64,000 nt of DNA. Source: Natronospirales bacterium (GTDB lineage Bacteria > Pseudomonadota > Gammaproteobacteria > Natronospirales > REEB76). Below are positions 36,442 to 44,557 of the stretch, in pieces. The position numbers and the translations under genes were made by a program. The stretch is taken from the NCBI GenBank assembly GCA_021792635.1, contig JAJYUH010000009.1, positions 53,353 through 117,352 on the forward strand, given 5' to 3'. The notes under the pieces were generated by a model. It was given only the letters and a program-made list of their open reading frames with translations, was not told the origin of the DNA and did not search any database. Within the stretch, counting starts at the first letter, position 1. Each line of letters opens with the position of its first letter.

Positions 36442-36469
36442 AGCCCCGCCGCTGGCGGCGGGGCTTTTT
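36442..36469 (+). terminator. Rho-independent terminator
   Basis: AGCCCCGCC at 36442-36450 pairs with GGCGGGGCT at 36457-36465 around a 6-base loop, followed by TTTTC and TTT. It is 24 bases after the DUF4382 stop and ends that transcript. Confidence 0.88.
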
Positions 36470-36610
36470 CTTTGGTGTGGACGCACGGTCCACATCGAAA
36501 TGCAGCCACTGGTTCCCTGCCGGTCCTGATATGATGCAATCCGTGATTTCGGAAACTTTCAAGCAGGCCGGGAATGTCTGTTCCGGGCTGGAATAACCGG
36601 AGCCTGTTGC

Positions 36611-37038
36611 ATGAATTCCAAGTTGATGTTCGTTCCGGTGATGGTACTGGTTTTCTGGACATTCATCATCATGCTGTTCATGGCCTGCAAGCGCTTCGGT
36701 GCCGAACTCGCCGGGCGGCTGAAGCCGGGTGCCTTCAGGGTGGGCGAATCACCGGAAAAAGTGCCACAGGATGTGCGTCTGGCGAATCCCAATTCCGTCA
36801 ACCTGTTCGAGATGCCGGTGCTATTTTTGCGCTGTGCCTTGCGCTCTACGCGACGCGCAATGTATCGGAAACGCTGCTGGTGCCAGCCTGGATATACGTG
36901 TTGCCGCGGATTGTGCATTCCATGATTCATGTAACCTGCAACAAGATCATGCACCACTTTGCGGTTTATGCCATCAGCAGCATTCTGTTGCCGGCCATGT
37001 GGGTGATTCTTGCGCTGGCATTGTATTGCCGGCCATGA
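36611..37038 (+). pseudogene. MAPEG-family membrane protein gene with a one-base frameshift
   Basis: The first part reads MNSKLMFVPVMVLVFWTFII to NPNSVNLFEMPVLF, and the second, in another frame, ALCLALYATRNVSETLLVPAW through RIVHSMIHVTCNKIMHHF to the end. Together they are a complete MAPEG protein (eicosanoid/glutathione metabolism family, four helices). The break falls at a run of five T near 36824-36828, where one more T would restore the frame. It could be a sequencing error or a recent mutation. The TGA overlaps the next gene's ATG. Confidence 0.75.
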
Positions 37039-37793
37039 CGGGATCGGGTTTCAAAGATCATTTTTCCGGTCATGCGGCCGCCTACGCCGATGCGCGTCCG
37101 CGTTATCCGGATGAACTGTTCGCCTGGCTTGCCTCGCTCACTAGGTGCCACGACACTGCCTGGGACTGCGGGACCGGCAATGGTCAGGCGGCACTGGGTC
37201 TGGCGGCGTACTATGCCAAAATCATCGCTACCGACCCCAGCCGGGAACAGATTGAGAACGCTTTTTCTCATGAGCGCATCCGTTACCGTGTGATGTCGGC
37301 GGAATCTCCCGGGATCGAACCGCATTCTGTTGATTTGGTGACGGTTGCTCAGGCGCTGCACTGGTTCGACCGGCCGGCCTTCTATGCTCAGGTCAGGCAA
37401 GTACTCAAACCGAGGGGCGCCATCGCGGCGTGGTGCTACGGCCTGTGCACCATCACACCGGAGATTGACGCATCGGTGCGGGATTTTTACGCGGGGGAGA
37501 CCGGGCCCTACTGGCCGCCGGAACGGGCGCTGATTGACGGGGCTTACCGCAGCATTGAGTTTCCCTTCGAGGAAATCCTGCCGCCCGCATTTCACTTGGA
37601 GCAGTGCTGGACGCTGACGCGGTTCCTGGCCTATCTGCGCACCTGGTCGGCGGTGCAGAAATTCATCAGCAGAAACGGCCGTGATCCGGTGAACGGATTG
37701 GTCCTGGAACTCGAAACCCGCTGGGGTGATCCTGATGCAGTCAAAATGGTGCGTTGGCCTTTGCATATTCGCGCCGGGATGATTGCCGGCTGA
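37035..37793 (+). CDS. Class I SAM-dependent methyltransferase
   Basis: A 252-residue cytoplasmic protein. WDCGTGNGQAALGLAAYYAKIIATDPS is the SAM-binding loop, followed by VDLVTVAQALHWFDRPAFYAQVRQVLKPRGAIAAW, the typical motif of the methyltransferase 11 family (trans-aconitate or small-molecule methyltransferases). The substrate is unknown. The start codon overlaps the stop of the MAPEG frame by four bases (ATGA), indicating translational coupling. The true start is here rather than far upstream within the MAPEG gene. Confidence 0.85.
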   Translation: MTGSGFKDHFSGHAAAYADARPRYPDELFAWLASLTRCHDTAWDCGTGNGQAALGLAAYYAKIIATDPSREQIENAFSHERIRYRVMSAESPGIEPHSVDLVTVAQALHWFDRPAFYAQVRQVLKPRGAIAAWCYGLCTITPEIDASVRDFYAGETGPYWPPERALIDGAYRSIEFPFEEILPPAFHLEQCWTLTRFLAYLRTWSAVQKFISRNGRDPVNGLVLELETRWGDPDAVKMVRWPLHIRAGMIAG

Positions 37794-37928
37794 TCCCCGC
37801 ACCGTACTGCCCTGCGGCGGATTTGCATAAGCATCTCGGGCCCGGACGGATACGCTGCCATCCATACGTTCGCCCGGCAGCTGCGATTGGTGACATCGCA
37901 AGATACGACGGGGTGAACTTCCGGGCAA

Positions 37929-37961
37929 TAAAAATGGCACGGTACTCGCGCACCGTGCCAT
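37929..37961 (-). terminator. Rho-independent terminator of the psiF-like gene
   Basis: ATGGCACGGT at 37934-37943 is perfectly inverted at 37952-37961 (loop of eight). On the minus strand it is followed by TTTTTATT. It lies about 20 bases after the stop of the gene at 37983. Confidence 0.85.
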
Positions 37962-37982
37962 CCTGATAAACCGGCAGACTGC

Positions 37983-38372
37983 TTACTTGCCACCCTTCAA
38001 ACATTTACTCATGAACGTCTTGCGGTCCTTGCCCATGAGTTTTTTGTTCTTGGCTTCGGTATTGCAGGTTTTCATCTTTTCGCGCCATGACATCATCTTG
38101 TTTCCGCCGGCCCTGGATTCCATTTCATGGGCCTTACCCGCGGTTTTGTGTTGCTTGGCCATCATCTTGCCCATGACGCTCTTGCCCTTCAGGCATTCAC
38201 TCATGAACTTCTTGTGCTCCTCGCGCTTCATGCCTTTGGATTGATGGGCACAGGCCGCGAACTTTTCCTGCTGCGGGGACAGATGCCTTCCTTCCTGGGC
38301 GGAAGCACTCGACGCGGGCGCAAAAGCGGCCGCGGCGATGACCATGAATAACGGAACGATCAGTCTCTTCAT
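37983..38372 (-). CDS. psiF: PsiF-repeat exported protein
   Basis: A 129-residue protein with a signal peptide (MKRLIVPLFMVIAAAAFAPASSASAQ). The mature part has two PsiF repeats, each with two cysteines: KFAACAHQSKGMKREEHKKF with SECLKG, and KMKTCNTEAKNKKLMGKDRK with SKCLKG. Lys and Met are abundant. E. coli PsiF is induced by phosphate starvation; its molecular role is unknown. GGGAG before the ATG at 38370-38372 gives the start. A phosphate-starvation PsiE-like gene lies about 3 kb away. Confidence 0.8.
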   Translation of the reverse strand: MKRLIVPLFMVIAAAAFAPASSASAQEGRHLSPQQEKFAACAHQSKGMKREEHKKFMSECLKGKSVMGKMMAKQHKTAGKAHEMESRAGGNKMMSWREKMKTCNTEAKNKKLMGKDRKTFMSKCLKGGK

Positions 38373-38504
38373 GTGAAATCTCCCTGTAGTTGGATTTACC
38401 TTGCATCCCTGTTGGAGCAGAGACAAAGACATTCTATACGAGCATGAGAATACAGCAACCCCGGGGGGGGATTAAGTCAAAAACCCCGACTGTCCATGCT
38501 TGGG

Positions 38505-39410
38505 TCAGGGGCGCCGGATAAGACTTTCAAGGGGAATCCGTGCCAGCACGGCAGGTTCGGGTTGCAGGGTGGCGTGCTCGATGCCGTACCGTTGCAGCAG
38601 ATGTTCCCGCAGGCGACTCAGGGTACCCAGCCAAGCGTCCATGTCGTCTATCACCACGTGGGCGGACAGGGAAGCCTCATTGGAGGACAGCGACCAGATA
38701 TGCAGGTCATGCACCGAGTGCACGCCTGCGATCCCGGCCATACTGGTGCCGATCTCGGCGAGATTCATGCCGCGCGGCACACCCTCCAGCAACACCTGGC
38801 CCGCATCCCGCAGCAACCTGAGGCTCGAGATCAGGATCAGCACGGCGATGAACAGCGACAGCAGCGGATCAATGGGCAGCCAGCCCGTGAGCCAGATGAC
38901 CAGGCCGGCGGCGAAAGCGGCCACCGAGCCGAGCATGTCACCCAGCACATGCAACAGCGCGGCGCGCGTGTTCAGGGATGGCGCACCGTGCCGCAGAACC
39001 CTGTAAACGACGATGTTGATCACCAGTCCGATGAATCCCACGAGCATGACCACGCGCGCATCCACCGCCGGCGGATGCCGCAGCCGCGAAAATGCCTCCA
39101 ACGTGATGCCGGTCACGACGGCGAACATGAACAGGGTATTGATGAGCGCGGCGATCACTTCCATGCGGCCGAGGCCGTAGGTGTGCCGCCGCGACGCCGG
39201 GCGTTGGGCAAGCCACGCGGCCAGCGCGGCCAGGGCGAGCGCCGCGCCGTCCGTGGCCATATGTCCGGCGTCGCCCAGCAGAGCAAGCGAGTTGGCCCAT
39301 AGGCCGGCAACCGCTTCCACAGCGGCGTAACCCAGGGTCAGCAGCAGCGCGAACAGGAACGGACGGCTGCTGTGGGGGTGGAGATGTTGCGGATGCGCGT
39401 GGTCGTACAT
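38505..39410 (-). CDS. Cation diffusion facilitator (zinc/heavy-metal efflux)
   Basis: A 301-residue CDF transporter. A His-rich N-terminus (MYDHAHPQHLHPHSS) precedes six transmembrane helices. HMATDGAAL in helix 2 and HVLGDM in helix 5 are the H-x3-D metal-site motifs of zinc exporters such as ZitB/CzcD. A C-terminal cytoplasmic ferredoxin-like domain (VHDLHIWSLSSNEASLSAHV) follows. It exports Zn2+, Cd2+ or Co2+ in exchange for protons. It is 11 bases downstream of a rhodanese gene, an unusual partner, and is cotranscribed with it. Confidence 0.88.
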   Translation of the reverse strand: MYDHAHPQHLHPHSSRPFLFALLLTLGYAAVEAVAGLWANSLALLGDAGHMATDGAALALAALAAWLAQRPASRRHTYGLGRMEVIAALINTLFMFAVVTGITLEAFSRLRHPPAVDARVVMLVGFIGLVINIVVYRVLRHGAPSLNTRAALLHVLGDMLGSVAAFAAGLVIWLTGWLPIDPLLSLFIAVLILISSLRLLRDAGQVLLEGVPRGMNLAEIGTSMAGIAGVHSVHDLHIWSLSSNEASLSAHVVIDDMDAWLGTLSRLREHLLQRYGIEHATLQPEPAVLARIPLESLIRRP

Positions 39411-39421
39411 GGCGGCGCGTG

Positions 39422-39781
39422 TCAGTCCGTTTCGACCGGCAACCCGGCGGTGGTCCAGGCGCGGTAGCCGCCTGCCATGTTGACGACATTTTTGAACCCA
39501 AGTTCCTGCATGGTCAGCGTGGCGAGCGCCGAACGTCCGCCGCTCTGGCACTGCAGCACGACCTCGCAGCCGCGCTCGCAGAGCAGGGGATGGGAGTCCA
39601 CGCGGAATTCCAGCAGACCGCGCGGGATATTGATGGCGCCCGGCAAATGACCGGCGGAATATTCCTCCGGCTCGCGTACATCCACTATGAGCACCCGGTC
39701 CAAACGCCCGGAAACATCCCAGGGCGTGATTTCGCTGATTCCGGCTTTGGCTCTGGCGACCAGTTCGGCGGCGGTGGTCAT
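39422..39781 (-). CDS. Rhodanese-like sulfurtransferase
   Basis: A 119-residue cytoplasmic rhodanese domain: RVLIVDVREPEEYSAGHLPGAINIP and the active loop CQSGGRS with Cys78. GAGGA before the ATG at 39779-39781 sets the start. It is divergent from the metallo-beta-lactamase-fold gene at 39870, a pairing known for persulfide dioxygenase/rhodanese couples that move sulfane sulfur. It leads into the CDF transporter gene. Confidence 0.87.
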   Translation of the reverse strand: MTTAAELVARAKAGISEITPWDVSGRLDRVLIVDVREPEEYSAGHLPGAINIPRGLLEFRVDSHPLLCERGCEVVLQCQSGGRSALATLTMQELGFKNVVNMAGGYRAWTTAGLPVETD

Positions 39782-39869
39782 TGGCTCTTCCTCATGTTGC
39801 GTGTTGGCGGAGGGATGAAACCGCAACGGCAAATAGACTATGCTGTCTTGCGTGGAGAAGGAAGCAGGC

Positions 39870-40742
39870 ATGGCGATACAGACCCGGGCATTTTTTCATG
39901 AGCCGACGTCCACCTTCTCCTATGTAGTGGCGGATACAGTCGCGCGGCGGGCGGCGGTCATAGATCCGGTGCTGGATTACGATGGTGCCGCAGGCCGCAC
40001 AGATACGGTGTCGGCACAGGCCATGGTGGCGTATGTGCGCGAACGCAATTTCTCGCTGGAGTGGGTGCTGGAAACCCATGCCCATGCGGATCATCTGAGC
40101 GCCGCACAGTTTATCCGGCGGGAACTGGGCGGGAAGATTGCCATCGGCGAGGGCATCCGCGCGGTGCAGCGTCATTTCAAACCGCTGTACAACCTGGGAG
40201 AGGAATTTATCCCAGACGGCCGCCAGTTCGATCGCCTGTTCCGGGACGGGGAGACATTTCGCATCGGCCGGCTCAGTGCACGCGTGCTGGCGACGCCGGG
40301 CCACACCGGCGACAGCGTTACCTATGTGATCGGCGAGGCCGCCTTCGTGGGCGACACACTGTTCATGCCGGACAGCGGTACGGCGCGCTGTGATTTTCCC
40401 GGTGGCGATGCCGGCAGGCTGTATGACTCGATTCACAGGATTCTGTCACTGTCGGAAGCCACGCGGCTCTTCGTATGCCATGACTACGCCCCTGGCGGTC
40501 GCGAGCACCGGAACGAAACCACCGTGGCAGAGCAGAAGCGCGCCAATATCCACGTGCACGATGGTGTGTCCCGCGGCCAGTTCATCAAGTTGCGCAGCGC
40601 CCGCGACCAGACCCTGAGCATGCCGACATTGCTGCTTCCCTCCCTCCAGGCGAATATCCGTGCCGGCGCGCTGCCGGAATGCGAGGACAACGGTATTGTC
40701 TATCTCAAGATTCCGCTGAATACGCCGCTCGATATGGAATAA
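39870..40742 (+). CDS. MBL-fold hydrolase, persulfide dioxygenase-like
   Basis: A 290-residue metallo-beta-lactamase-fold protein. THAHADH (H70, H72, D74, H75), TPGHTGDS and GDTLFMPDSGTARCDFPGGDA are metal-ligand and structural motifs of the ETHE1/Blh branch, which oxidises glutathione persulfide to sulfite. A D-F-P-G-G-D segment is characteristic of that branch as opposed to glyoxalase II. GGAGAAGG before the ATG at 39870 fixes the start. With SQR and rhodaneses nearby it probably completes sulfide oxidation. Confidence 0.8.
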   Translation: MAIQTRAFFHEPTSTFSYVVADTVARRAAVIDPVLDYDGAAGRTDTVSAQAMVAYVRERNFSLEWVLETHAHADHLSAAQFIRRELGGKIAIGEGIRAVQRHFKPLYNLGEEFIPDGRQFDRLFRDGETFRIGRLSARVLATPGHTGDSVTYVIGEAAFVGDTLFMPDSGTARCDFPGGDAGRLYDSIHRILSLSEATRLFVCHDYAPGGREHRNETTVAEQKRANIHVHDGVSRGQFIKLRSARDQTLSMPTLLLPSLQANIRAGALPECEDNGIVYLKIPLNTPLDME

Positions 40743-40822
40743 ACCGTTCCCTCGGGACCACTCGCCGAGCGCATCGCCATCGCCGGCGGGAGGGCAGGTA
40801 TGGTTGATGAAAGGCGCCGCTG

Positions 40823-41434
40823 TCAGCGCAAGGCAAGCACCTGCACCACCGCGCCGCGACCCGTATGCAACCGACCTTCGCGTACCTCGCGTTCCGTCTC
40901 CTGCGCGATCTCGAAGCGCAGCCCCGCGAGTTCTGCCTTGAGCGCAGCGAGGTTTACGAGCAGAGCGGGTTCTTTCGGTCCACCGGTTCCCAATTCCAGT
41001 TGCCGCGGCGTATAGGCTTCCAGCACCAGGGCACCGCCGGGCGTGAGTCCCGCCACGGCTTCACGGTAGAGACGTGCGCGCACCGGCGGCGGCAGATGGC
41101 AGAAAATGGAGACAATGACTTCCCAGGAACGGGGTGCGATGGTGTAGCCGGCGAGATCCGCCTGCACGGTGGCGAGATGCACACCGCGTTTGGCGGCGAG
41201 TGCCCGTGCCTTGGCGAGACCCACCGCCGAACTGTCCACCCCGGTGACCTCGAATCCCCGCTCAGCGAGGAATACGCCGTTGCGACCCTCGCCTTCGGCG
41301 AGCGACAGCGCGCGCCCGCGCGGCAGGCGGCCGAGGATCTCGACGAGGAAGTCATTGGGCTCGATGCCGTAGGTGTAGCCCGCTTCACTGTAGCGTTGAT
41401 CCCAGCGGGTCATCCCTTCACGGTGTTCGTTCAT
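40823..41434 (-). CDS. Class I SAM-dependent methyltransferase
   Basis: A 203-residue cytoplasmic methyltransferase. RWDQRYSEAGYTYGIEPNDFL then LSLAEGEGRNGVFLAERGFEVTGVDSS is the family block with the SAM loop, and FCHLPPPVRARLYREAVAGL follows. The group is annotated near tellurite or thiopurine methyltransferases, and some members act on metalloids or thiols. It is the last gene of the minus-strand group headed by the ArsR-rhodanese regulator, which hints at detoxification. GGAG precedes the ATG. Confidence 0.8.
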   Translation of the reverse strand: MNEHREGMTRWDQRYSEAGYTYGIEPNDFLVEILGRLPRGRALSLAEGEGRNGVFLAERGFEVTGVDSSAVGLAKARALAAKRGVHLATVQADLAGYTIAPRSWEVIVSIFCHLPPPVRARLYREAVAGLTPGGALVLEAYTPRQLELGTGGPKEPALLVNLAALKAELAGLRFEIAQETEREVREGRLHTGRGAVVQVLALR

Positions 41435-41487
41435 GTCTCGCTCCGGCAAACAGTTGATCGTGCCCGTGCTTGCCTCTCAATGATATC

Positions 41488-41907
41488 TCAGGGAAATTCA
41501 TTGTCGTCGTCTTTGCCGGGGGGCACCGGATATGGCAGGCGGATGTGACCGTAGCGCACCACCAGTACGGAGAAAGCCAGCAGCAAGGTGGCCCCTGCCA
41601 TGGAAAATATCTGCAGTGCGGTCAGATGCCCGGTGTCGAGCATCAAGTAGCGGGCGAGCGCCACCATGGCGATGTACAGCGGCATGCGTACCGGGAGTTT
41701 CCCCGCCTGCCAGTAGATCTCCACCATGCTGATTACTTCGAGATAGATGAACAGCAGCAGGTCGGTGATGTTTACCTGGCGGGCGCTGATCATGCCCCAG
41801 ACTTCCATTGCTCCCGCCACCACCGTCGCCGCGAGCACCGCGAACAATCCCAAATCCTCTATCAGAGGCACCAGTTTCAGGCCCATGGCACGTACTGGAT
41901 CCCGCAT
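41488..41907 (-). CDS. psiE: PsiE-family membrane protein
   Basis: A 139-residue inner-membrane protein with four helices, matching the phosphate-starvation-inducible PsiE family. Signature parts are LLLFIYLEVISMVEIYW, LPVRMPLYIAMVALARYLML and FSVLVVRYGHIRLPYP. GGGAGGAA before the ATG. The role is unknown. It lies between sqr and the methyltransferase on the same strand, 68 bases from sqr. Confidence 0.83.
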   Translation of the reverse strand: MRDPVRAMGLKLVPLIEDLGLFAVLAATVVAGAMEVWGMISARQVNITDLLLFIYLEVISMVEIYWQAGKLPVRMPLYIAMVALARYLMLDTGHLTALQIFSMAGATLLLAFSVLVVRYGHIRLPYPVPPGKDDDNEFP

Positions 41908-41975
41908 GAACGATTCCTCCCTCGTAAACTGTAAGTCCGTAGGTATAAGACGCAGTCGTACCGCGTCCCATCCCC

Positions 41976-43247
41976 TTAACCGGCCAGGCGCAGGATGCCG
42001 AGCGCCTTGAGCACGTATTTCTCGTAAAACGGCTCGCTCGATCCCGCGCGCATTTTGCGCAGGAAGTACTTCTCGAAGGCGACCTTGGCGAGTCGCACCC
42101 AGCGGCCCTCTCTGGTCCAGGTGACATTGCGCGGCGGAATCTGCGGCAGCGCCACGAAGGCCATGCCGGTATCGCCGAAATCGGCAAGGCAGATGGCATT
42201 CCAGGTAGCCACGGCCGTGACCGGCCTGCCCTCCAGTTCCGACTTTATATTGGCTACCACCGCGCTTACCATGGATTCAATCATGTAACCGGTCTTGGGC
42301 ACGCCGGTGGGTACCGGCGTGGGCACCGGCGGCGCGATGGCGATGCAGACACCGGCCGAATACACGTTCGGATATCGGGCATTGCGCTGATACTTGTCGA
42401 TGGTGATGAAACCGCGGGGATTCACCAGACCTTCCACGCCCATCACCGCATCCACTCCCTTGAAAGCCGGCAGCAGCATGCTGTAGGCGAAGGGCAGGAT
42501 GTGTTCCTTTACAGGCTTGCCGTCGCTGTCGTGCTCCACTGCGGCAAGTTCGCCGGGTCTGACCTCCTTGATCTTGGCATTGGTTATCCAGTTGATGTGG
42601 CGTTCACGCATGGCGGATTCCAGCAGACCCCTGGAATCACCCACGCCGCCCAGACCCAGGTGCCCGATGTAAGGTTCGCTGGTCACGAAAGTCATGGGCA
42701 CCTGGTGGCGCAGCTTGCGTTTGCGCAGATCGGAATCGAGGATCATGGCGAACTCATAGGCCGGACCGAAGCAGCTCGCCCCCTGGGCCGCGCCCACCAC
42801 CACCGGCCCGGGGTGCTTGAGAAACTCCCGGTAGGCAGCATGGGCCTTTTCCGCGTGGGGGAGTGTGCAGACGGATTGGGTATGGCCCTCGGGTCCAAGA
42901 CCCGGAACCTCATCGAAGGCGAGCTCGGGACCGGTGGTAATGACCAGGTAGTCATACTCGAGGCGCTGCCCGTCGGCGAGTTCCACGGTCCTCTCCGCGG
43001 GCTTCACTGCCTTGGCGGCCCCGGCGATGAAACGGATACCCTTGCGTTCCAGCGGCTGCCCGAGCGGCACGATCACCTGCTCAGGTTTGCGCCAGCCCAC
43101 CGCCACCCATGGATTGGAGGGCGTGAACTGGAAACTGTCGGCGGCATTGATGACAGTGACTTCATGCGCCTTGCCAAGCGCGCCACGCAAGTCATACGCG
43201 GCGGGAAGACCGCCGATACCCGCACCGAGCACAACGATATGGGCCAT
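41976..43247 (-). CDS. sqr: Sulfide:quinone oxidoreductase
   Basis: A 423-residue FAD flavoprotein at the cytoplasmic membrane that oxidises sulfide and reduces quinone. HIVVLGAGIGGLPAAYDL is the FAD-binding fold. All three catalytic cysteines are present: Cys127 (SVCTLPHA), Cys159 (GASCFGPAYEF) and Cys353 (NAICLADFGDTG), at nearly the same positions as Cys128, Cys160 and Cys356 of the Acidithiobacillus enzyme. A C-terminal amphipathic part should anchor it. AAGGAG before the ATG. It lies downstream of DUF302 and the ArsR-rhodanese regulator. Confidence 0.93.
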   Translation of the reverse strand: MAHIVVLGAGIGGLPAAYDLRGALGKAHEVTVINAADSFQFTPSNPWVAVGWRKPEQVIVPLGQPLERKGIRFIAGAAKAVKPAERTVELADGQRLEYDYLVITTGPELAFDEVPGLGPEGHTQSVCTLPHAEKAHAAYREFLKHPGPVVVGAAQGASCFGPAYEFAMILDSDLRKRKLRHQVPMTFVTSEPYIGHLGLGGVGDSRGLLESAMRERHINWITNAKIKEVRPGELAAVEHDSDGKPVKEHILPFAYSMLLPAFKGVDAVMGVEGLVNPRGFITIDKYQRNARYPNVYSAGVCIAIAPPVPTPVPTGVPKTGYMIESMVSAVVANIKSELEGRPVTAVATWNAICLADFGDTGMAFVALPQIPPRNVTWTREGRWVRLAKVAFEKYFLRKMRAGSSEPFYEKYVLKALGILRLAG

Positions 43248-43387
43248 GATCGTTCTCCTTAATCCAGCAATCGTGGTGCCGCCCTGTGGCGCAAGCACCG
43301 GTCATGTCCGGCCGCCGGGAAACTTGTTTTTCGGCCACCTGACAACGGCATCGCTGTCGTTGCCGCGTGCCGGATACGCGTGCGGGA

Positions 43388-43774
43388 TTATGTCAGCCGC
43401 GCGCGCACTCTCTCCAGCCGCTCGCGTACCTCGCCGGCCAGCTCCTGAATTCCCGGTTTATCCACCAGCCCCAGTACCGCCTTGGGGTCCATGAAGGATA
43501 CCGTAATGCCGCCATCCGCTTCCTCGCGTACCACCACGTTGCAGGGCAGCAGCAGACCGATATCCGGGTCGGCTTGCAACGCACGGTGGGCGAGCGGTGG
43601 ATTGCAGGCGCCGAGGATGAGGTACGGGCGCCACGCCACGCCCAGCTTTTTTTTGAGCGTCGCCTGCACATCAATCTCGGTGAGCACACCGAAGCCTTCC
43701 GTCTGAAGGGCTTCAGTGACGCGTTGCACCGCGTGTTCGAAAGAATCCTTTATATGCACGTCAAATCCATACAT
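43388..43774 (-). CDS. DUF302 protein
   Basis: A 128-residue cytoplasmic protein of the DUF302 family: [19 protein letters not shown], then [20 protein letters not shown], and [28 protein letters not shown] with two conserved cysteines. Domains of this family are common in sulfur-oxidising bacteria and near rhodanese genes; their function is not established. It begins about 20 bases after the ArsR-rhodanese stop, so the two are cotranscribed. Confidence 0.85.
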   Translation of the reverse strand: MYGFDVHIKDSFEHAVQRVTEALQTEGFGVLTEIDVQATLKKKLGVAWRPYLILGACNPPLAHRALQADPDIGLLLPCNVVVREEADGGITVSFMDPKAVLGLVDKPGIQELAGEVRERLERVRARLT

Positions 43775-43795
43775 GATACGAGTCTCCTGTGTTTA

Positions 43796-44485
43796 TCAGG
43801 CTCGGGCATGGCGCACGGATCCCGGGCCGGTTTCCACCGGCAGTCCGGCACGCCGCCAATCAGGCACACTCTCCTCGAGACGGCGCACCCGGTAGTGATG
43901 CCGCCGCAGCATGCGCATGGCGTCGAGCGCCAGCAGGCAATATGGGCCGCGGCAATACACGACGATTTCACGTTCCCGCGGAAGCCGCGACATTTTCCGG
44001 CGCAACGCCTCCAGCGGGATATTCACCGCTCCCGGCAGATGCGCCGCCGCGTATTCTTCCGCAGGCCGCACATCCACGATGATCACTGCACGACGGGCGG
44101 ACAGTGTTGCCAACTCGTCCGTACTGACGGGGGGCCATTCATCCTGGGCGCGCAACTGCTGGTTAACGATCTTTTCCACGCTCGCCAGGCACGCTTCCGC
44201 CACCTTGCCGATGTTGAGCACCAGCGCCGAAACCTCGTCGCTCGCCAGCCGGTAAATGCGCCGGCGGCCGTCACGGCGTGCGGACACCAGCCCCGCGTGC
44301 TTGAGGCGTTGCAAGTGCTGGGAGGTGCTGGCCACCGATACGCCGAGCAGGCCGGACAGGGTTTCCACGTCGCGTTCACCCTGTGCCAGCAGTTCCAGCA
44401 GCGCCAGACGTGAGCCGTGCGCCAGGGCGTCGGCCACTGCCGCGAACTGGGCGAAGAGGGTCTGGCGTATTTCCCGTGTTGACAC
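43796..44485 (-). CDS. ArsR-type repressor fused to a rhodanese domain
   Basis: A 229-residue fusion. Residues 1-100 are an ArsR winged helix (HGSRLALLELLAQGERDVETLSGLLGVSVASTSQHLQRLKHAGL). Residues 125-220 are a rhodanese domain (AVIIVDVRPAEEYAAAHLPGAVNIP) with CRGPYC as the active loop (Cys178, Cys183); Cys99 is at the junction. The design suggests sensing of persulfide or reactive sulfur directly on the regulator. GTG start after GAGGAC. It leads the DUF302-sqr operon and is divergent from the RND pump, with an inverted repeat between them that I take as its operator. Confidence 0.88.
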   Translation of the reverse strand: MSTREIRQTLFAQFAAVADALAHGSRLALLELLAQGERDVETLSGLLGVSVASTSQHLQRLKHAGLVSARRDGRRRIYRLASDEVSALVLNIGKVAEACLASVEKIVNQQLRAQDEWPPVSTDELATLSARRAVIIVDVRPAEEYAAAHLPGAVNIPLEALRRKMSRLPREREIVVYCRGPYCLLALDAMRMLRRHHYRVRRLEESVPDWRRAGLPVETGPGSVRHARA

Positions 44486-44505
44486 GTGTCCTCGCGGCGG
44501 TTAAC

Positions 44506-44525
44506 ATTCAACTAATAAATTGAAT
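44506..44525. promoter_or_regulatory. Candidate operator for the ArsR-rhodanese regulator
   Basis: ATTCAA at 44506-44511 and TTGAAT at 44520-44525 form a perfect inverted repeat with eight bases between, inside a short A+T-rich block in the 72-base gap between the divergent regulator and pump genes. The size and ATTC...GAAT ends fit ArsR-family operators. It could control both directions. Confidence 0.65.
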
Positions 44526-44557
44526 ATTATATTATCATCCAAACCGGGTCAATAGCC

